From NCBI RefSeq assembly GCF_036785885.1, contig NC_092317.1:8558501-8622500 (forward strand): a DNA stretch of 64,000 nt. The letters run 5' to 3'. Shown here piece by piece: positions 10,933 to 22,160 of this stretch. The position numbers and the translations under genes were made by a program. The DNA comes from Coffea arabica (taxonomy: Eukaryota > Streptophyta > Magnoliopsida > Gentianales > Rubiaceae). The stretch's first letter is position 1; every line of letters starts with the position of its first letter. The notes beneath the pieces are model-generated. The model searched no databases and was not told the DNA's origin. It saw nothing but the letters and a program-made list of their open reading frames with translations.

Positions 10933-12226
10933 TGATATTATTGTTACCGTGAATAAAAGCTTTGACAAGAGGAAACTTCACTCGGATCATATTTTTAGAA
11001 AAAAACAGGGAAGTACTCATGTTATATATTGTTGAACACTCACCTAACGAACATCGTTCAAGAACAGTCAAGAAATCTTTTTGGAAATGTAAAATGAAAA
11101 ATGAACAAGGTTCACTGGATTAGTAAATCCTAGGCTCCATATGGATTCCTATTTTTTCTCAAAAAATGTTTTATTCATGGAGTCTACAATATCAAATTTC
11201 AAAAATTATCCAAAAAACACACAAACTCAAATACACCTGAAAATAACACAAGAAAAATTAAATAAGAAAACTCTCACATTTTTTCTTCCATACACCATCC
11301 ATAGTCCTCACCCACCGCCACCGCCCTTCCCCTTCCTCTTCCTTTTCCTCATCTCCATTCTGCCTTCTCTCCCCCCTTCCTCGCACAGGAAGGGAGGAGA
11401 GATGAGGGGAAAAGAAAAAGAAAAATTAGCAGGGTTGACCGGTGGTAAATTAGGACGTGTATCAACCTAGGGGCGGAAAAATTAAAGCCCCCCCCAACTC
11501 GTGTCGTCGGTTGGATACCCATTCTGGTCCTTAACAAGCACATTTGATTCTCTTCTTCTTCAAGGGGCCATCACATTTGAGCTTGAATAATTGCTGCACC
11601 TGATATGCTCAACTGCATCTTTTGTAACTTTTTTTCTGCTTCCTAATAAAGGACCTGCCACCCAGAAAACCATAGCAATTAGGTGAGACATCAAAGTTAG
11701 AAAATGGACAATTATTGCATGATCTTCTCTAAATGATATAGCAAATGAAGTAAAAATCGTGGAGCGAATCAAATATCAGTAAAGAAAAATAATCACCGGT
11801 CTATTTTTTTTTTGTATGCAATGGAAGATCTTTTCACTCGTGTCGGTTGGATACCCATTCCGGTCTTAAACAGCCTACTAATAAGAAGAGATGCGACTCA
11901 TACTGTCATGCCCCCGGAAATGGGGCAAGGACGGCCATGATTTGGCCTCAAAATTTTGTGCGGCTCAGATCACGTCTTGTAACTCGATTTTCACGCCAAG
12001 TGTGAGGCCCACAAAAATTTGTTCTAAAGTTACGTCGTGTGCAAAGAAAGTTACACAGTGTGCAATTGATGTTACTCACAATGCAAAATGCACACAACCT
12101 GCACAAACGGTTGCAGGTGCAACCGTTTGTGCCCCTTGTCCCATGCCCCCAGAAAGCGACGCGGTCACATCCTGGTCTGTCGGCCCATCTTCAATGGATT
12201 TGGAGAATTCTTATCATATGGACTCA
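10933..12226. other. Intergenic; LTR-like fragment and a short duplication
   Basis: No gene is supported. About 40 bases containing GGTTGGATACCCATTC occur at 11498 and again at 11836. From 11904 the sequence TGTCATGCCCCCGGAAATGG resembles the start of a plant LTR, and the region to 12226 may be the remains of an LTR interrupted by the MULE-type insertion. The 143-codon frame at 11891-12322 crosses into the transposon end and is not a gene. Confidence 0.4.
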
Positions 12227-12235
12227 ATGATGGAA

Positions 12236-13809
12236 GGGATAATTGCAGAAACCTCCCCTGAGATTTCTGACACTTGCACTGACCTCTCCTCTAGGTTTAG
12301 AAATGGCATTCAACACCCCTGAACAGGAACAATTCGTTGCAGAAACCTCCCCTGAGGCTTGATGTCCCATTAAAAAATTATTTGTAGAAGTGAGATAAGA
12401 AATTTCTTCCAATTTTGCCCTGATCTTGCTTGACAATTAGTATTAACAAGGGAGGGGTATAGGCATTAAGGATCAAGCAAGTTCAGGGGGTATAAATGCA
12501 ACATCATTCCAATATCTAACTTGGTTTGATGAGTGTTTCGGAATTAAATGCAATTAAATTTCAAATTTACCCCTGATATAACAATTCTTATAAAACAAAA
12601 GAATTACACATACGACAAATTAACATCTCCATAATTGTAATTACAATAGTTATTAACTTTTTTGATAAAATATAAGAAAATCATAAACCATAACAAAAAT
12701 TAATACTAAAAAATAAATATAGTGGCTGTATTAATAAGGAGTAAATTCCCAAAAAAAGAGAGTTTTTAAACTAATTTTCTAAAGGGTGGCGATTTTTGAA
12801 TCTCTTCCCAAACGGTGAAAAACGCATCGAAGGAATGCGTTCTTCCAAATACGTCATTTTAATTTTCATAAATTTGTTTAAATATGAAAATTTGGTTAAA
12901 TAACGCATAACATACCAGCTCTTTATGGGAAACTGGCAGGTTTTGTAGTATGTTTTATACCAGCTCTTTATGGAAAATATACCAACTCTTTATGGGAAAA
13001 ATTGGTTAAATAGCGCCCAAAGAAAAACTAGTACGTTTTGTATTTAGCATAAATTAAATATGTGAAAGTTAAAACAAAAATTGCCCATAACATACCAACT
13101 CTTTATGGAAAACTGGCAGGTTTTATATTTAATGCGCTATTTAACCAATTTCGTTGGCCTGTGGAGCTAATTAACCAATTAGCGCATTAACTAATTAGTT
13201 AATTAGTTAATTAGATAAATAGAAATTAGTTAATTAGTTAATTAATTAATTAGATAATTAGTTAGTTAATTAGTTAAGCAGTTAATTAGTTAATTAGTTT
13301 AACATGCAAATAATTTGTTAGTTTCGGACAGACAACAGCTTTAGTTAATTAGTTAATTAGATAATTAGTTAATTAGATAAACAGAAATTAGTTAATTAGT
13401 TAATTAATTAATTAGATAATTAGTTAATTAGTTAATGGTTAATTAGATAATTAGTTAATAGTTAATTAGTTTAACTAATTAGAAATAGTTTGATTAGTTA
13501 ATTAGTTAATTAGATAATTACATAAATAGAAATTAGTTAATTAGATAATTAGTTAATTAATTTAACTATGCAGAAATAGTTTGATTAGTTTAATTTGTTT
13601 AACAAATTAAACGTTGATTTTGATGAAAGTACTCAAACCTTTCATCTGGTAAAGTCAAATACAATTGGAGGTACTCTAGTAAATTCACACACTTTTACCT
13701 TTTAAATTGGCTCCAACTTTTTCTAGGGGAGGTTAATGCTATTTCAAAATTGATAGAGGAGGTCAGTGCAAATGTCAGAAATCTCAGGGGAGGTTTCTGC
13801 AATTTTCCC
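12236..13809. mobile_element. Non-autonomous MULE-type element, 1574 bp, perfect 9-bp target duplication
   Basis: The ends are inverted: GGGATAATTGCAGAAACC at the left and GGTTTCTGCAATTTTCCC at the right, with CTCCCCTGA continuing inward on both sides. The flanks carry identical ATGATGGAA at 12227-12235 and 13810-13818. A 9-bp duplication is the hallmark of Mutator-like transposons. The interior has no transposase ORF; it is made of repeated ACCA(G/A)CTCTTTATGG segments and TTAATTAG arrays (13190-13600). The left terminal motif is repeated about 110 bases inside. It must be mobilised in trans, if at all. Confidence 0.88.
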
Positions 13810-13860
13810 ATGATGGAAACCAACTATTCCGGTAGCTGGCTGTTTTAAAACCTAATGTTC

Positions 13861-15846
13861 GGTGGAAAGTTCACTTTTCTGCCCACATTAGGCAGGAAGC
13901 AATGCAATGAGGCTAACTGTGGTCTGTGGGTACGCACAAAGACGGACAGAGAAATCATTAATGTATCGGGCATCGGAGAAAGTCGGTTGTGCTTGGATGA
14001 AATAATGCAATATATTTTAAAATTACAATAATAAAAGCCCTCTTAAAAATTTGTTCATCATCTAATGCTCATTACTTAGAAAATATTTTGTGAGCACTCC
14101 AATCGAGATGCGAGTCCCAATGAAAAGTGCAGAGTGAAAAAGTGAAAACGTGGAAAACAAAGGTACGGAAAGGTAGATGAGATTGTTGTAATGGAAAATG
14201 GGTGAAATTTTCAATATTATTTAGTGAATTTTATCCATGTCAAAACAAATATTGTGGTAGTTTTTTTTTTATTGAGTTTGATATTTAAAATAATTGAAGC
14301 GTAAAAATAAAAGGAAGAGTTGGGATATCAAACACAATTGAAATAAAGGAAGATGTGCAATTTTGTTCCCCAACGTTTGGCCTATGAGTTAAACTAGTCC
14401 CTGATATTTTGACCAAAATAAATATGGTCCCAAATTTTTTATTTTAGGCAAATTTAGGACAACTAATAGAAAACTACAATATCCAACGAGCAAAATCAAG
14501 TTAGAATGAGTCAAAAGTTTGACTTTATATTTTTTGGTCCCTAATATTTGAAAATTTGATCAATATGGTCCCTTATATTTTAAATAATTATATTTCAAAT
14601 GAAATAAAATGTGAATTAGATCAAATGCATAACAAATGTGTTCTAAATCTCATTAAAATCCTTAAAAATAATCTGCATTGTCAAAACATATCATTTAGCC
14701 GAAAGAGCATCTTTTCGTTAATTTAAGGGTAAAAAACAAAAAAAACCCCTGTGGTAAACCTAATACACAGAAAAGCCCATCATGGTTTCAAAATATACAA
14801 CACGACCCCTCATGCTTTGAACTAAATTGTAAAGATGACGGAATCCGTTAAACTTAACGGAAATGGACGAAATGACCAAAATGCCCTGATATAATTAAGC
14901 AAAAGACAATTCAAAAAAATCATTTGTTTTATTCTCTAAATAGAGATAATTGAGAATTAAGGGGTAGAATAGGTATATTTGATAAAAATTAGGTATAAAT
15001 TTTTTTTTTTAGGTTCCAATAAGTCATTTCCGTTAAGTTTAATGGATTCCGTCACCTTTACAATTTAGTTCAAAGCATGAGGTGTCGTACTGTATATTTT
15101 TAAACCATAGGGGGCTTTTCTGTGTATTAGGCTTACCATATGGGGTTTTTTTATTTTTTACCCTTAAATTAATTACAAACAAGTGATAACACATAAATCA
15201 TATATAAAAGAAAATTTAGTGGAAAAAAGATAATTTTAATTTGGGCGTATAGTAACTTTAATTGTAAACAGTATAACACAAATCGTTGTATGACTCGTGG
15301 ATATGAGTTTCAATCGGTTATGGTTAGGCATTGTGATTACAATAATAAGTAAAGGTGATTACCAATATAAAGGACTCACCTGAATTTTCAAAAAATTTCT
15401 TGCTATTTCGTCTTGTCTTTCCTTCATATTAAATCAAATATTTCAATGATACAATTTAATGTATTTATATTTATGTTCATCTTAAATTGATAATTTCATT
15501 GAATAATTTAAATAATTATAAAATCTTTATTTCAATTGAAACTTAATTGACAACTAGTTGAAATGCCAAAAAAAGAAAAAGAAAATATTATTCAATCAAT
15601 TCACTGACGTATAGTTGTTTATATTATAATAGAATATTTAATTAACTATCTTAATTTATCAAATATAAGTATCGGGCATTAGAAGATGAACAAATTTTTA
15701 AGAGGACTTTTATTGTGATTTTAAGAGGCCAACCGGCTTTCTCCCGTGGTGCCCGGATATCCTTCTTTGTGCGTCCCCACAGAGAGCACAGTTGGCCTCC
15801 TTGCATTGCTTCTGCCTACCATGGGCAGAAAAGTGAACCTTCCACC
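13861..15846. mobile_element. Two-kb long-inverted-repeat element, nested structure
   Basis: About 200 bases at each end (13861-14084 and about 15665-15846) are inverted copies, starting GGTGGAAAGTTCACTTTTCT at the left. The arms carry several small indels. The exact ends and the target duplication are not clear; ACCTAA flanks both sides at a short distance. No coding sequence is inside. The interior is AT-rich and carries a separate MITE at 14727-15163. It probably belongs to a long-TIR DNA transposon group, possibly Mutator-like. Confidence 0.7.
14727..15163. mobile_element. MITE (MULE-type), 437 bp, 9-bp target duplication
   Basis: Inverted ends start GGGTAAAAAACAAAAAAAAC at the left, matched by GTTTTTTTATTTTTTACCC at the right. 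Inverted similarity of about 180 bases includes the GATTCCGT and AACGGAAATG blocks. Flanks TTAATTTAA (14718-14726) and TTAAATTAA (15164-15172) match at 8 of 9 positions. There is no ORF. Related termini occur near 33560 and 33780. Confidence 0.8.
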
Positions 15847-17418
15847 GTAGACGTTACCTAAGTAGGTCAAGAAATTCTTAACTTCTTGATTCAATGGACC
15901 ACTTAGAATACGTTAAAGCCTTGCAAGAGAGTTTTAAAACCTAAGTAGATCAAGAAATTAAATCCATTTGTCTATATTTTAAAAATTTCAGGTTTTCTCG
16001 AAATATTGTCAGCAAGTGCGTAGACATCCGTCTGAACAGATGATAATTCAGTTTTCTTCTGAGTTCTCCTGGGACTTCTTCAGATCCCCTTCTCTTAGTA
16101 CGGGATAAGTGTAGATTCGTCGTATTAAAAAAAAAAAAAAAGAAGAAGAAGACTTATGGAAATTTGACTTGTACCTTATAAAACTCTACGAGCACATGGC
16201 TGTGCTCCTCTGTAGCACCCTTCAGTCCTCTATTCATGCACTTGCGCGTTCAGGAGGTCTTTCCATTCCTGTAATTGTTTACACAATTTGGGAAACGTCA
16301 TTGATGAGGGAGAGACAACCAGCTAGTCAATTTCCATAATAGAAAATAGAAATTTTTCCATGCGTGATTTCATTTCTGTACCTTTCAAATGTGTAGGGTA
16401 TACACACATATATATATATATGTGTGTGTGTTTATTTATTTATATTAATGATAATCTAGAAGCCTTTTTATTTTTCTTTGTTGTTTGGATATTGAAGCAC
16501 GAGAGAATATTTCTGGAATCGCATACTTATTAATTCATGCATTTTTGCACACATGTTATGTACAACATTGAAAGTCTTATTATTTTCTTTTCAGTTTATG
16601 AGCAATTTAGGATTTTAGCTTTTCTCCAAGACAACCATTTTGCATATGTTAATTAGTTTATATCTTGAATTTTTTCAGGCACATCTTTTGCTAATTAAAC
16701 ATATCAGTTGTAAGTCTGAGTTTTTCCCCTTCTTCTTTGTATTCCATGTTCACATGATTGAGTATTTCTAAGGCTCTTAAACTTGATTTTGTTAAGTCTA
16801 CATTTTATAGTTTTCTCTTATATTGTCAACCGTCACAAGTGTTGGTGCGAGCAAATCATAAGGTCATGGTTTTGCTTAGTAAATAGCTTTGAACCTTAAT
16901 CATACCAAAAAAAAAAAAAAAAAGCTTTGTTAAAAGAGAATGCAATTTGATCCCATGACTAACTCCAAACCACTTGGAGTTTACATGATTCATTTGTGGC
17001 TGTGTATGTTCCTTTTTCCTTTTCCTTTTACTTGCACGATTAGCATTTGGTTTGGGTGGCTTTTTCGATGCTATAAACTACTGTTTTCTCAAGATAGTTT
17101 GTTCTCATTTCTTCTTATTATTACAAATGAAACATTCCCAAGAGATCCATTGACGCCAGATTTGTTTCCAGAAATTGAGCAGAACCTCACCCGAAGCATG
17201 AATTAACCAATTGAAACAAGTGCTGGAAAGACATTTTGTAGTATAATTCTTGTTCGTTGGACCAAATCGTGTAGGATGTAGATGATAAAAATAATAGTGT
17301 ACCTCACAAGAATGGAGAAGATATACGAGACAAACAATAAAAAAATAAAATGACAGGAAGCACAAATTCTGAGAGTTTCCACCACTTGCGACGTGGAATA
17401 GAAGCTTCCATCCTTAAT
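15847..17418. other. Intergenic; palindromic microsatellite at 16401-16430
   Basis: No gene is supported. Segments near 15855 and 15938 both read CCTAAGTAG(G/A)TCAAGAAATT, a short duplication. An A-run lies at about 16128-16142. At 16401-16430 an (AC)n(AT)n(GT)n tract forms a near-perfect dyad. A longer A-run lies near 16907-16922. The part from about 17100 to 17418 is the likely BURP gene promoter. Confidence 0.5.
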
Positions 17419-17426
17419 TATAAATA
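17419..17426 (+). promoter_or_regulatory. TATA box of the BURP gene
   Basis: TATAAATA lies 71 bases before the ATG at 17497, leaving room for a leader of about 40-45 bases. It is the only good TATA match in this position and orientation. Confidence 0.65.
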
Positions 17427-17496
17427 GAATAGCTTGGAATCCTAGACATAAACATTCATCTTATAGTTCTCTGCCATACTCTCCAAATTCAAAAGC

Positions 17497-18573
17497 ATGT
17501 TCAACTTCAACGTAATCATCTTCCTCTTCCTTACAACTACCTCAAACCTCATCTCCACCACTCCAACCCCAACACCACCGTCCATCCTACCTCCCCACCT
17601 CACCACCTCTACTCCAACCGCATCACCACCGCTCATACTGTCTCATCCTTCCATCTTAAGACTTTGGTCCAAGCATGTCATGAATGACATGCCTGAGACC
17701 ATCATATCCCTGCTATCCCCCTTGCATGGTCATGATACTGATCACCTTAACCTTGCATCTATACCCAACAATGCCACATTTTGCGAACAAGCAAATTTGG
17801 CTTGTAAAGCAGATGTCGATGGCATTACACCCCTATCCATGGCTTACGGTTATAGCACTCACCCATCACTTTATCCGGTTGATCCGTTATCGTATTTTAA
17901 GAAATCTTTGTTGTTTACCCAATCAATCATGGTGAACCTCCCCAATTTGGAATCTCAATTCCCCAAAAGAGCCTTCCTCCCACTAAAACTCTCCGCTAAA
18001 ATTCCGATGAATGCGAAGGACCTGGAAACCCACTTTCCACCATCATTTCAAAAGGCGATGTTGAGAAAAAATATGGAGATCAGTTTGATGCATTGTTCGG
18101 CTCCCAATTTGCAAGGTGAGGAGAAGGGGTGTTTTAATTCACTAGAAGGAGTTATCACATTTGCCCAAGCTGCCTTGCGTGCAAACAACCAACAAATCGT
18201 CGCACTTACATCTTCATGCCAGGGAACTCACCAGGGAAGTCAAGTTGTTATCCGCAGCGTCCATCAAGTTGGGGCTAACACAAGCGTTAGTTGTCATGAA
18301 ATTTTCTTCCCCTTCATGGCATATTATTGCCATGTCCTACCCTCCACCCAAGTGTTTAGTGTGGGTGTAGTGAACAGCAAAGGCTTGGGTGCTCCGGACA
18401 GGGGAAATGGGACAACACTCTATGCCATTTGTCATTTGGACACATCTTCTTGGCCTAAAGATCATCCAGCCTTCAAGAGTCTGAAAATGTCTCCTGGGGA
18501 AGCTGAAGTTTGCCATTGGTCGACCAAGTCTAATATTATCTGGATTCTCGGTGCCGACTACAATCAGCATTAA
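17497..18573 (+). CDS. BURP-domain protein, secreted, single exon
   Basis: The product is 358 aa from the first ATG after the TATA box. Residues 1-20 form a hydrophobic signal peptide, followed by a Thr/Pro-rich linker to about residue 50. The BURP domain occupies about residues 130-355. It has the paired-Phe start (SYFKKSLLF), FP and FLPLKL blocks, the CSAP...GCFNSLEG segment and the four Cys-His pairs that define the family. The first pair spacing (10 residues) and the third (25) are canonical; the second is 32 residues against the usual 23-27, through a short insertion near GLGAPDRG. BURP proteins act in the cell wall or apoplast, and families include RD22-like, USP-like and PG1-beta-like; I cannot place this one. 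No intron is needed, which is unusual because many BURP genes have one. Confidence 0.9.
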   Translation: MFNFNVIIFLFLTTTSNLISTTPTPTPPSILPPHLTTSTPTASPPLILSHPSILRLWSKHVMNDMPETIISLLSPLHGHDTDHLNLASIPNNATFCEQANLACKADVDGITPLSMAYGYSTHPSLYPVDPLSYFKKSLLFTQSIMVNLPNLESQFPKRAFLPLKLSAKIPMNAKDLETHFPPSFQKAMLRKNMEISLMHCSAPNLQGEEKGCFNSLEGVITFAQAALRANNQQIVALTSSCQGTHQGSQVVIRSVHQVGANTSVSCHEIFFPFMAYYCHVLPSTQVFSVGVVNSKGLGAPDRGNGTTLYAICHLDTSSWPKDHPAFKSLKMSPGEAEVCHWSTKSNIIWILGADYNQH

Positions 18574-19802
18574 AAGTGTTATCCTCCGTATACTCCTTAT
18601 CATTGGAGTTCTGTCATGCTTACTGGAGTTCTGTTATGCTCCTGTCTTTTATGTATGATTCCTGCTACCATATGAGAACTGCTTATAAAAGAATACTAAA
18701 TATTGATCAGTACTTTATGTGTTATTGATGTGTGATAGTATTCTGGCCTTATGATGACAATGCTTATATGTTATGATAGTGCTTATCTAAACAGAGTATA
18801 TTGTTTATCCTGTTCAATCTTTTTGTTTTAACAATTTATTACTGTTTTCAAGTCACCAAAAGTTTTGCTTTAACAATTTATTACTGGTGTCAAGTCACCA
18901 AAAGTTTGGACAAAGGAAACACCCCCAGTAGTGATTGGTCATAAAAACTGATTAGTCATAAAAGGGGGGGGGGGGGGGCGGAATTGTTTTTCTTGCAATT
19001 CGTTAGTGATTTGCAGCGAAAGCACACATTACCACCAAAACCTGTGTTATCGTCCGAACTCAACCCTTCCAATCATAGCAATACAACAACAAATGTGCGT
19101 CTGTCAAGCATTAGCTTCAACTTTTACACTACGATTACCTACATAAGCTAATTAGTATAAGTTTCGAGCAGCCAATTAATCAGGCTGACTGTTGGGAATT
19201 TGATTTGGTTGAAGATGGTTTCCGCATGAGATATATAAGACATGATGGTGGTGCAGATGGATGGACGGATGGATGGGGAGACGCATCTTAAATGGGAAGG
19301 CGGGGACGATGAGTTTGTGACCATTTATGCATGAATTTGTCTGATCGAATCTAAGGTTTTGCATTCTCGTAAGAGTTGAAGAATTGGTTGACATTTTAAA
19401 GAGGTGTTCATTCGTGTAAGGTTAGTTAATGATTAAATATCACAGTTTTTGTCTTTCCAGCATTCTTTTTCTTTTTTAATTATTATTTGATTGTAGAAGA
19501 AATTTTCTTCAATCTTGCTCTTTGGCATACTAACAGTGGTTGCAAAATTTCAATGACTGAACCAATATGGAGATCACTAGTGCTCAGCGATAGTGTGTGG
19601 CATACAATCACACAGTCTTTCTCATAACATCCTTGTGAAGATCACTACTGATCTACAAGCCTTTAGACCTCAAAGTGATAAAAACTAGCAATATGAAGAA
19701 CTTGTGACATTTTCTTAAAGTATGCTATTTTTGCAAATTTGTGCATGAAGTCAAAAGATAATACTAAAAAAAAGATTGAAGATATCAAAAAGTATACTAT
19801 TG
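18574..19802. other. BURP 3' flank and intergenic; 15-base G tract
   Basis: A/T-rich sequence following the BURP stop. A short segment is repeated near 18826-18860 and 18870-18905 (TTTAACAATTTATTACTG and GTCACCAAAAGTTT). A run of 15 G lies at 18964-18978, followed by CGG. A GGAT-type tandem lies at about 19258-19275. No gene is supported. Confidence 0.5.
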
Positions 19803-19818
19803 AATAAATAAAGTATAC

Positions 19819-19948
19819 ACTAAAGGTTAGTGTGTATTCACTACTTAAGTCCCCAAGGTCCCCTCATTGGTTACCGGCTTTTGAGGTGGACTTTGGGAAT
19901 AGGTTTAGGTTAGTGTGTGTGTGTTTCTTCCGGCTGTTGAAAAAAATA
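19819..19948 (+). mobile_element. Short retroposon with 16-bp target duplication
   Basis: 130 bases ending in an A-rich tail are flanked by perfect copies of AATAAATAAAGTATAC at 19803-19818 and 19949-19964. Length, A-rich end and long variable-size duplication fit a SINE or a truncated LINE. No internal box A and box B pair is obvious, so it may be 5'-truncated. Confidence 0.65.
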
Positions 19949-20013
19949 AATAAATAAAGTATACTATTAAAAAAAAGATTAAAGATATCAAAAAGTATAC
20001 TATTAAAATAAAG

Positions 20014-20170
20014 TTGTCTCTTGGAGAGATGGTTAGTATTAGTTTTGAACAAAGAACTATCGAATTCGAATCCCTTTCTCTCTTTTTTCTTGATCATTGA
20101 ATAGATTTGTTTCTTTATCCCTCCCTCTCTTTTTTGGCTGATTGAATAGATTTGTTTTTTTATTGGTTTT
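20014..20170 (+). mobile_element. Possible tRNA-derived SINE
   Basis: The segment has a box-A-like GAGATGGTTAGTATTAG and, about 35 bases on, a good box B (ATTCGAATCCC), the spacing of an RNA polymerase III promoter. A body with a repeated GATTGAATAGATTTGTTT (or close variant) and a T-rich end follow. It does not fold into a convincing tRNA, and no target duplication was identified. A degenerate SINE is the best reading. Confidence 0.35.
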
Positions 20171-20616
20171 GAAGGATGGGTATCACAAATCAAAAAGAAG
20201 GGGGAATGACTCAGCTATCCCACTGAACCAAAAATAGTTTATATAAATGAGTAGATATATAGGGCAACCGTTAAGATATATTTAAGTGTTATATTGTTGG
20301 AAATATAAGATTAATTAGGGAAAGTAAATAAATACAAGTGAGAGTAAGCAAAATTAAATAATGAAAGTATATAAATGTAAGAGAGGATAATAATCTCAAA
20401 TACAATTTAGAAAAACAAAAGAACCAAATACACATGACCACTGCCGCCACCCTCTCCCTCTTCCTTCCCCTTCCCTGCCACCCCTTTCCCTCCCTTTCAG
20501 CCCTTGCTGACCTGTTCCCTTACCTTCTTCTTCCCTTTCTAGTCGTCGCTTGAGATCTGGTAGCGACCTTGTGAAGACTCAGGGGCACAGACTAAGGCTA
20601 TTCCTCCCTTGGGTTT

Positions 20617-21339
20617 GGGAAAATGACCAGTTTCATCCCTCATATTTCACAAAAATATTCTTTTCGTACCTCACTTTTAAAACGAAGCAAATTTGTCATT
20701 AACATTTAAAAACTGAAGCTATTTGATCATTGAAGTCAACTTTCAATCTGTATCCAACCACCTAACAACTCGATTACAAATTTCAAGGGTATAATTGGTA
20801 GATTCCTTTATTAATTTAACTTGATATTCACGTGAAATTTAATGAACCCAAAAAGAAAAAATAAAAAAATATTGCATAAAAAAGAAGGATTAATCTTTCT
20901 TACATTATTATTGTATACACTAACAAGTCTAGATACCTACCACATCAATTCAATTTAAATTTAAATACCAAACTTTATATGTGTGATATACATCTAGACT
21001 TGCAAGTGTTTATATCAGCGGTGTATGAAAAAATTTATTCAAAAAAGAAACCCTACTATTCTAAGACAAAGAACGACGTTTTATTTTATAATTTCATAAT
21101 TTTTTTTTATTTTTTTGGTTCAATAAATGACATGTGAATATGATGGAATTGACCGAGTAATCTATCAATTTTATCCCCAAAATTTATTACTAGATAATTT
21201 GATTCATATTGAAAGTTGGATTCAAAGATGTAATGGTTTCAATTTTTAAATGTCAGGGACGAATTTACTTCATTTTAAAAGTGAGGGATGAAAAAAATAT
21301 TTTTTGTGAAATGTGAGGGATGAAACATGTCTTTTTCCC
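20617..21339. mobile_element. MITE with about 210-bp inverted ends, carrying a second MITE
   Basis: Left end GGGAAAATGACCAGTTTCAT and right end (reverse complement) GGGAAAAAGACATGTTTCAT continue as an imperfect inverted repeat of about 210 bases (20617-20830 and 21130-21339), including the shared AGTTTCATCCCTCA-type block. The same terminal family bounds the element at 38099-45745. Flanks are poorly conserved, so the 9-bp duplication is not clear. A second MITE of another family (20887-21040) lies inside, so it inserted later. Confidence 0.7.
20887..21040. mobile_element. Small MITE, family with GGATTAATCTTTC termini (copy 1)
   Basis: Begins GGATTAATCTTTCTTACATT and contains TTGTATACACTAACAAGTCTAGAT and its inverted counterpart near 20990-21010. 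It is related to the copies at 57971-58148, 60405-60575 and 62390-62546. It has no coding capacity. Confidence 0.55.
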
Positions 21340-22160
21340 GGTTAGTTTTAGGAAAATGGTTTCACGCTCTTGTCTAATTTACTTCCAGAAGAGCTTAACC
21401 TTTAATTTTTTTTTTTGTCCAACTCCTTTGTATCTTTCTTCTCTATTATTTCGTTTCACCGTTTTTATGCGTTTGCCTGGACTGGAACAGAATGGTTGCA
21501 AGTAGTAACCTGTCTTCAACAATAGCATGTTGACATGAACAAAGTGCGGAGCCTAGAGCAGTTTTATTACATGCTATACCATGTATGTATGGCAGCTTTA
21601 GGATGTTTGTTACAGGAATGTTTGTAATAATACGAGATTGAGATCAGTGCCTAACAAAAATCATGGGGGTCGCTCTCGCTCGTACCTTTTCCAAATCAAA
21701 GAGTTTGGAATAGCTAGAGCTTTGCCAATTTCTTAGGACCGTGTAGACTAGTATTAAGATCTTTTTTCCTCTGCTGCCCAGGCATGAAAATCAAATCAGG
21801 GTGCTGGAGGAGTTTTTTCTGTTTTGTCTTTGCGAAGCCCAGCGCTCCTACTATATATAGGATACAGGAGGAGGTCCAACGGTTTAACGTCCAGTGTGAG
21901 TAGAGCATTAATGGAACACTATAATACATTTTTAAGTTATTAACCTGATTGAGCAAATGAAAGGCAAGTTTTATAGACTCTGAGAAGACTTGCCAGAAAC
22001 CTAGAAATACATCCCAATGCCGTAGAGAATATGTTTCTTGGTTCAATATTGGGGAGAATAAAGGTATATCCGAACTGCTGGGGTTCCTCTTCTGTTTTCC
22101 TATTACTGTACAAACAACATAATCCCAACTCCTACAGGGCAGGGCGGAGTACCAGCTGCA
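21340..22160 (-). other. 3' flank / probable 3' UTR of the PTAC10-like gene
   Basis: No ORF is supported. A reverse-strand AATAAA lies at about 21562-21567, some 590 bases past the stop at 22161, and is a candidate poly(A) signal for the minus-strand gene. An intron in the UTR cannot be excluded. Confidence 0.35.

Noticed and set aside
11891..12322. 143-codon plus-strand frame
   Set aside because: It crosses the MULE-type terminus at 12236, and its start overlaps an LTR-like sequence; no protein family is visible.
20025..20085. tRNA gene
   Set aside because: Box A and B resemble a tRNA but acceptor and anticodon stems do not form, so a SINE is a better reading.
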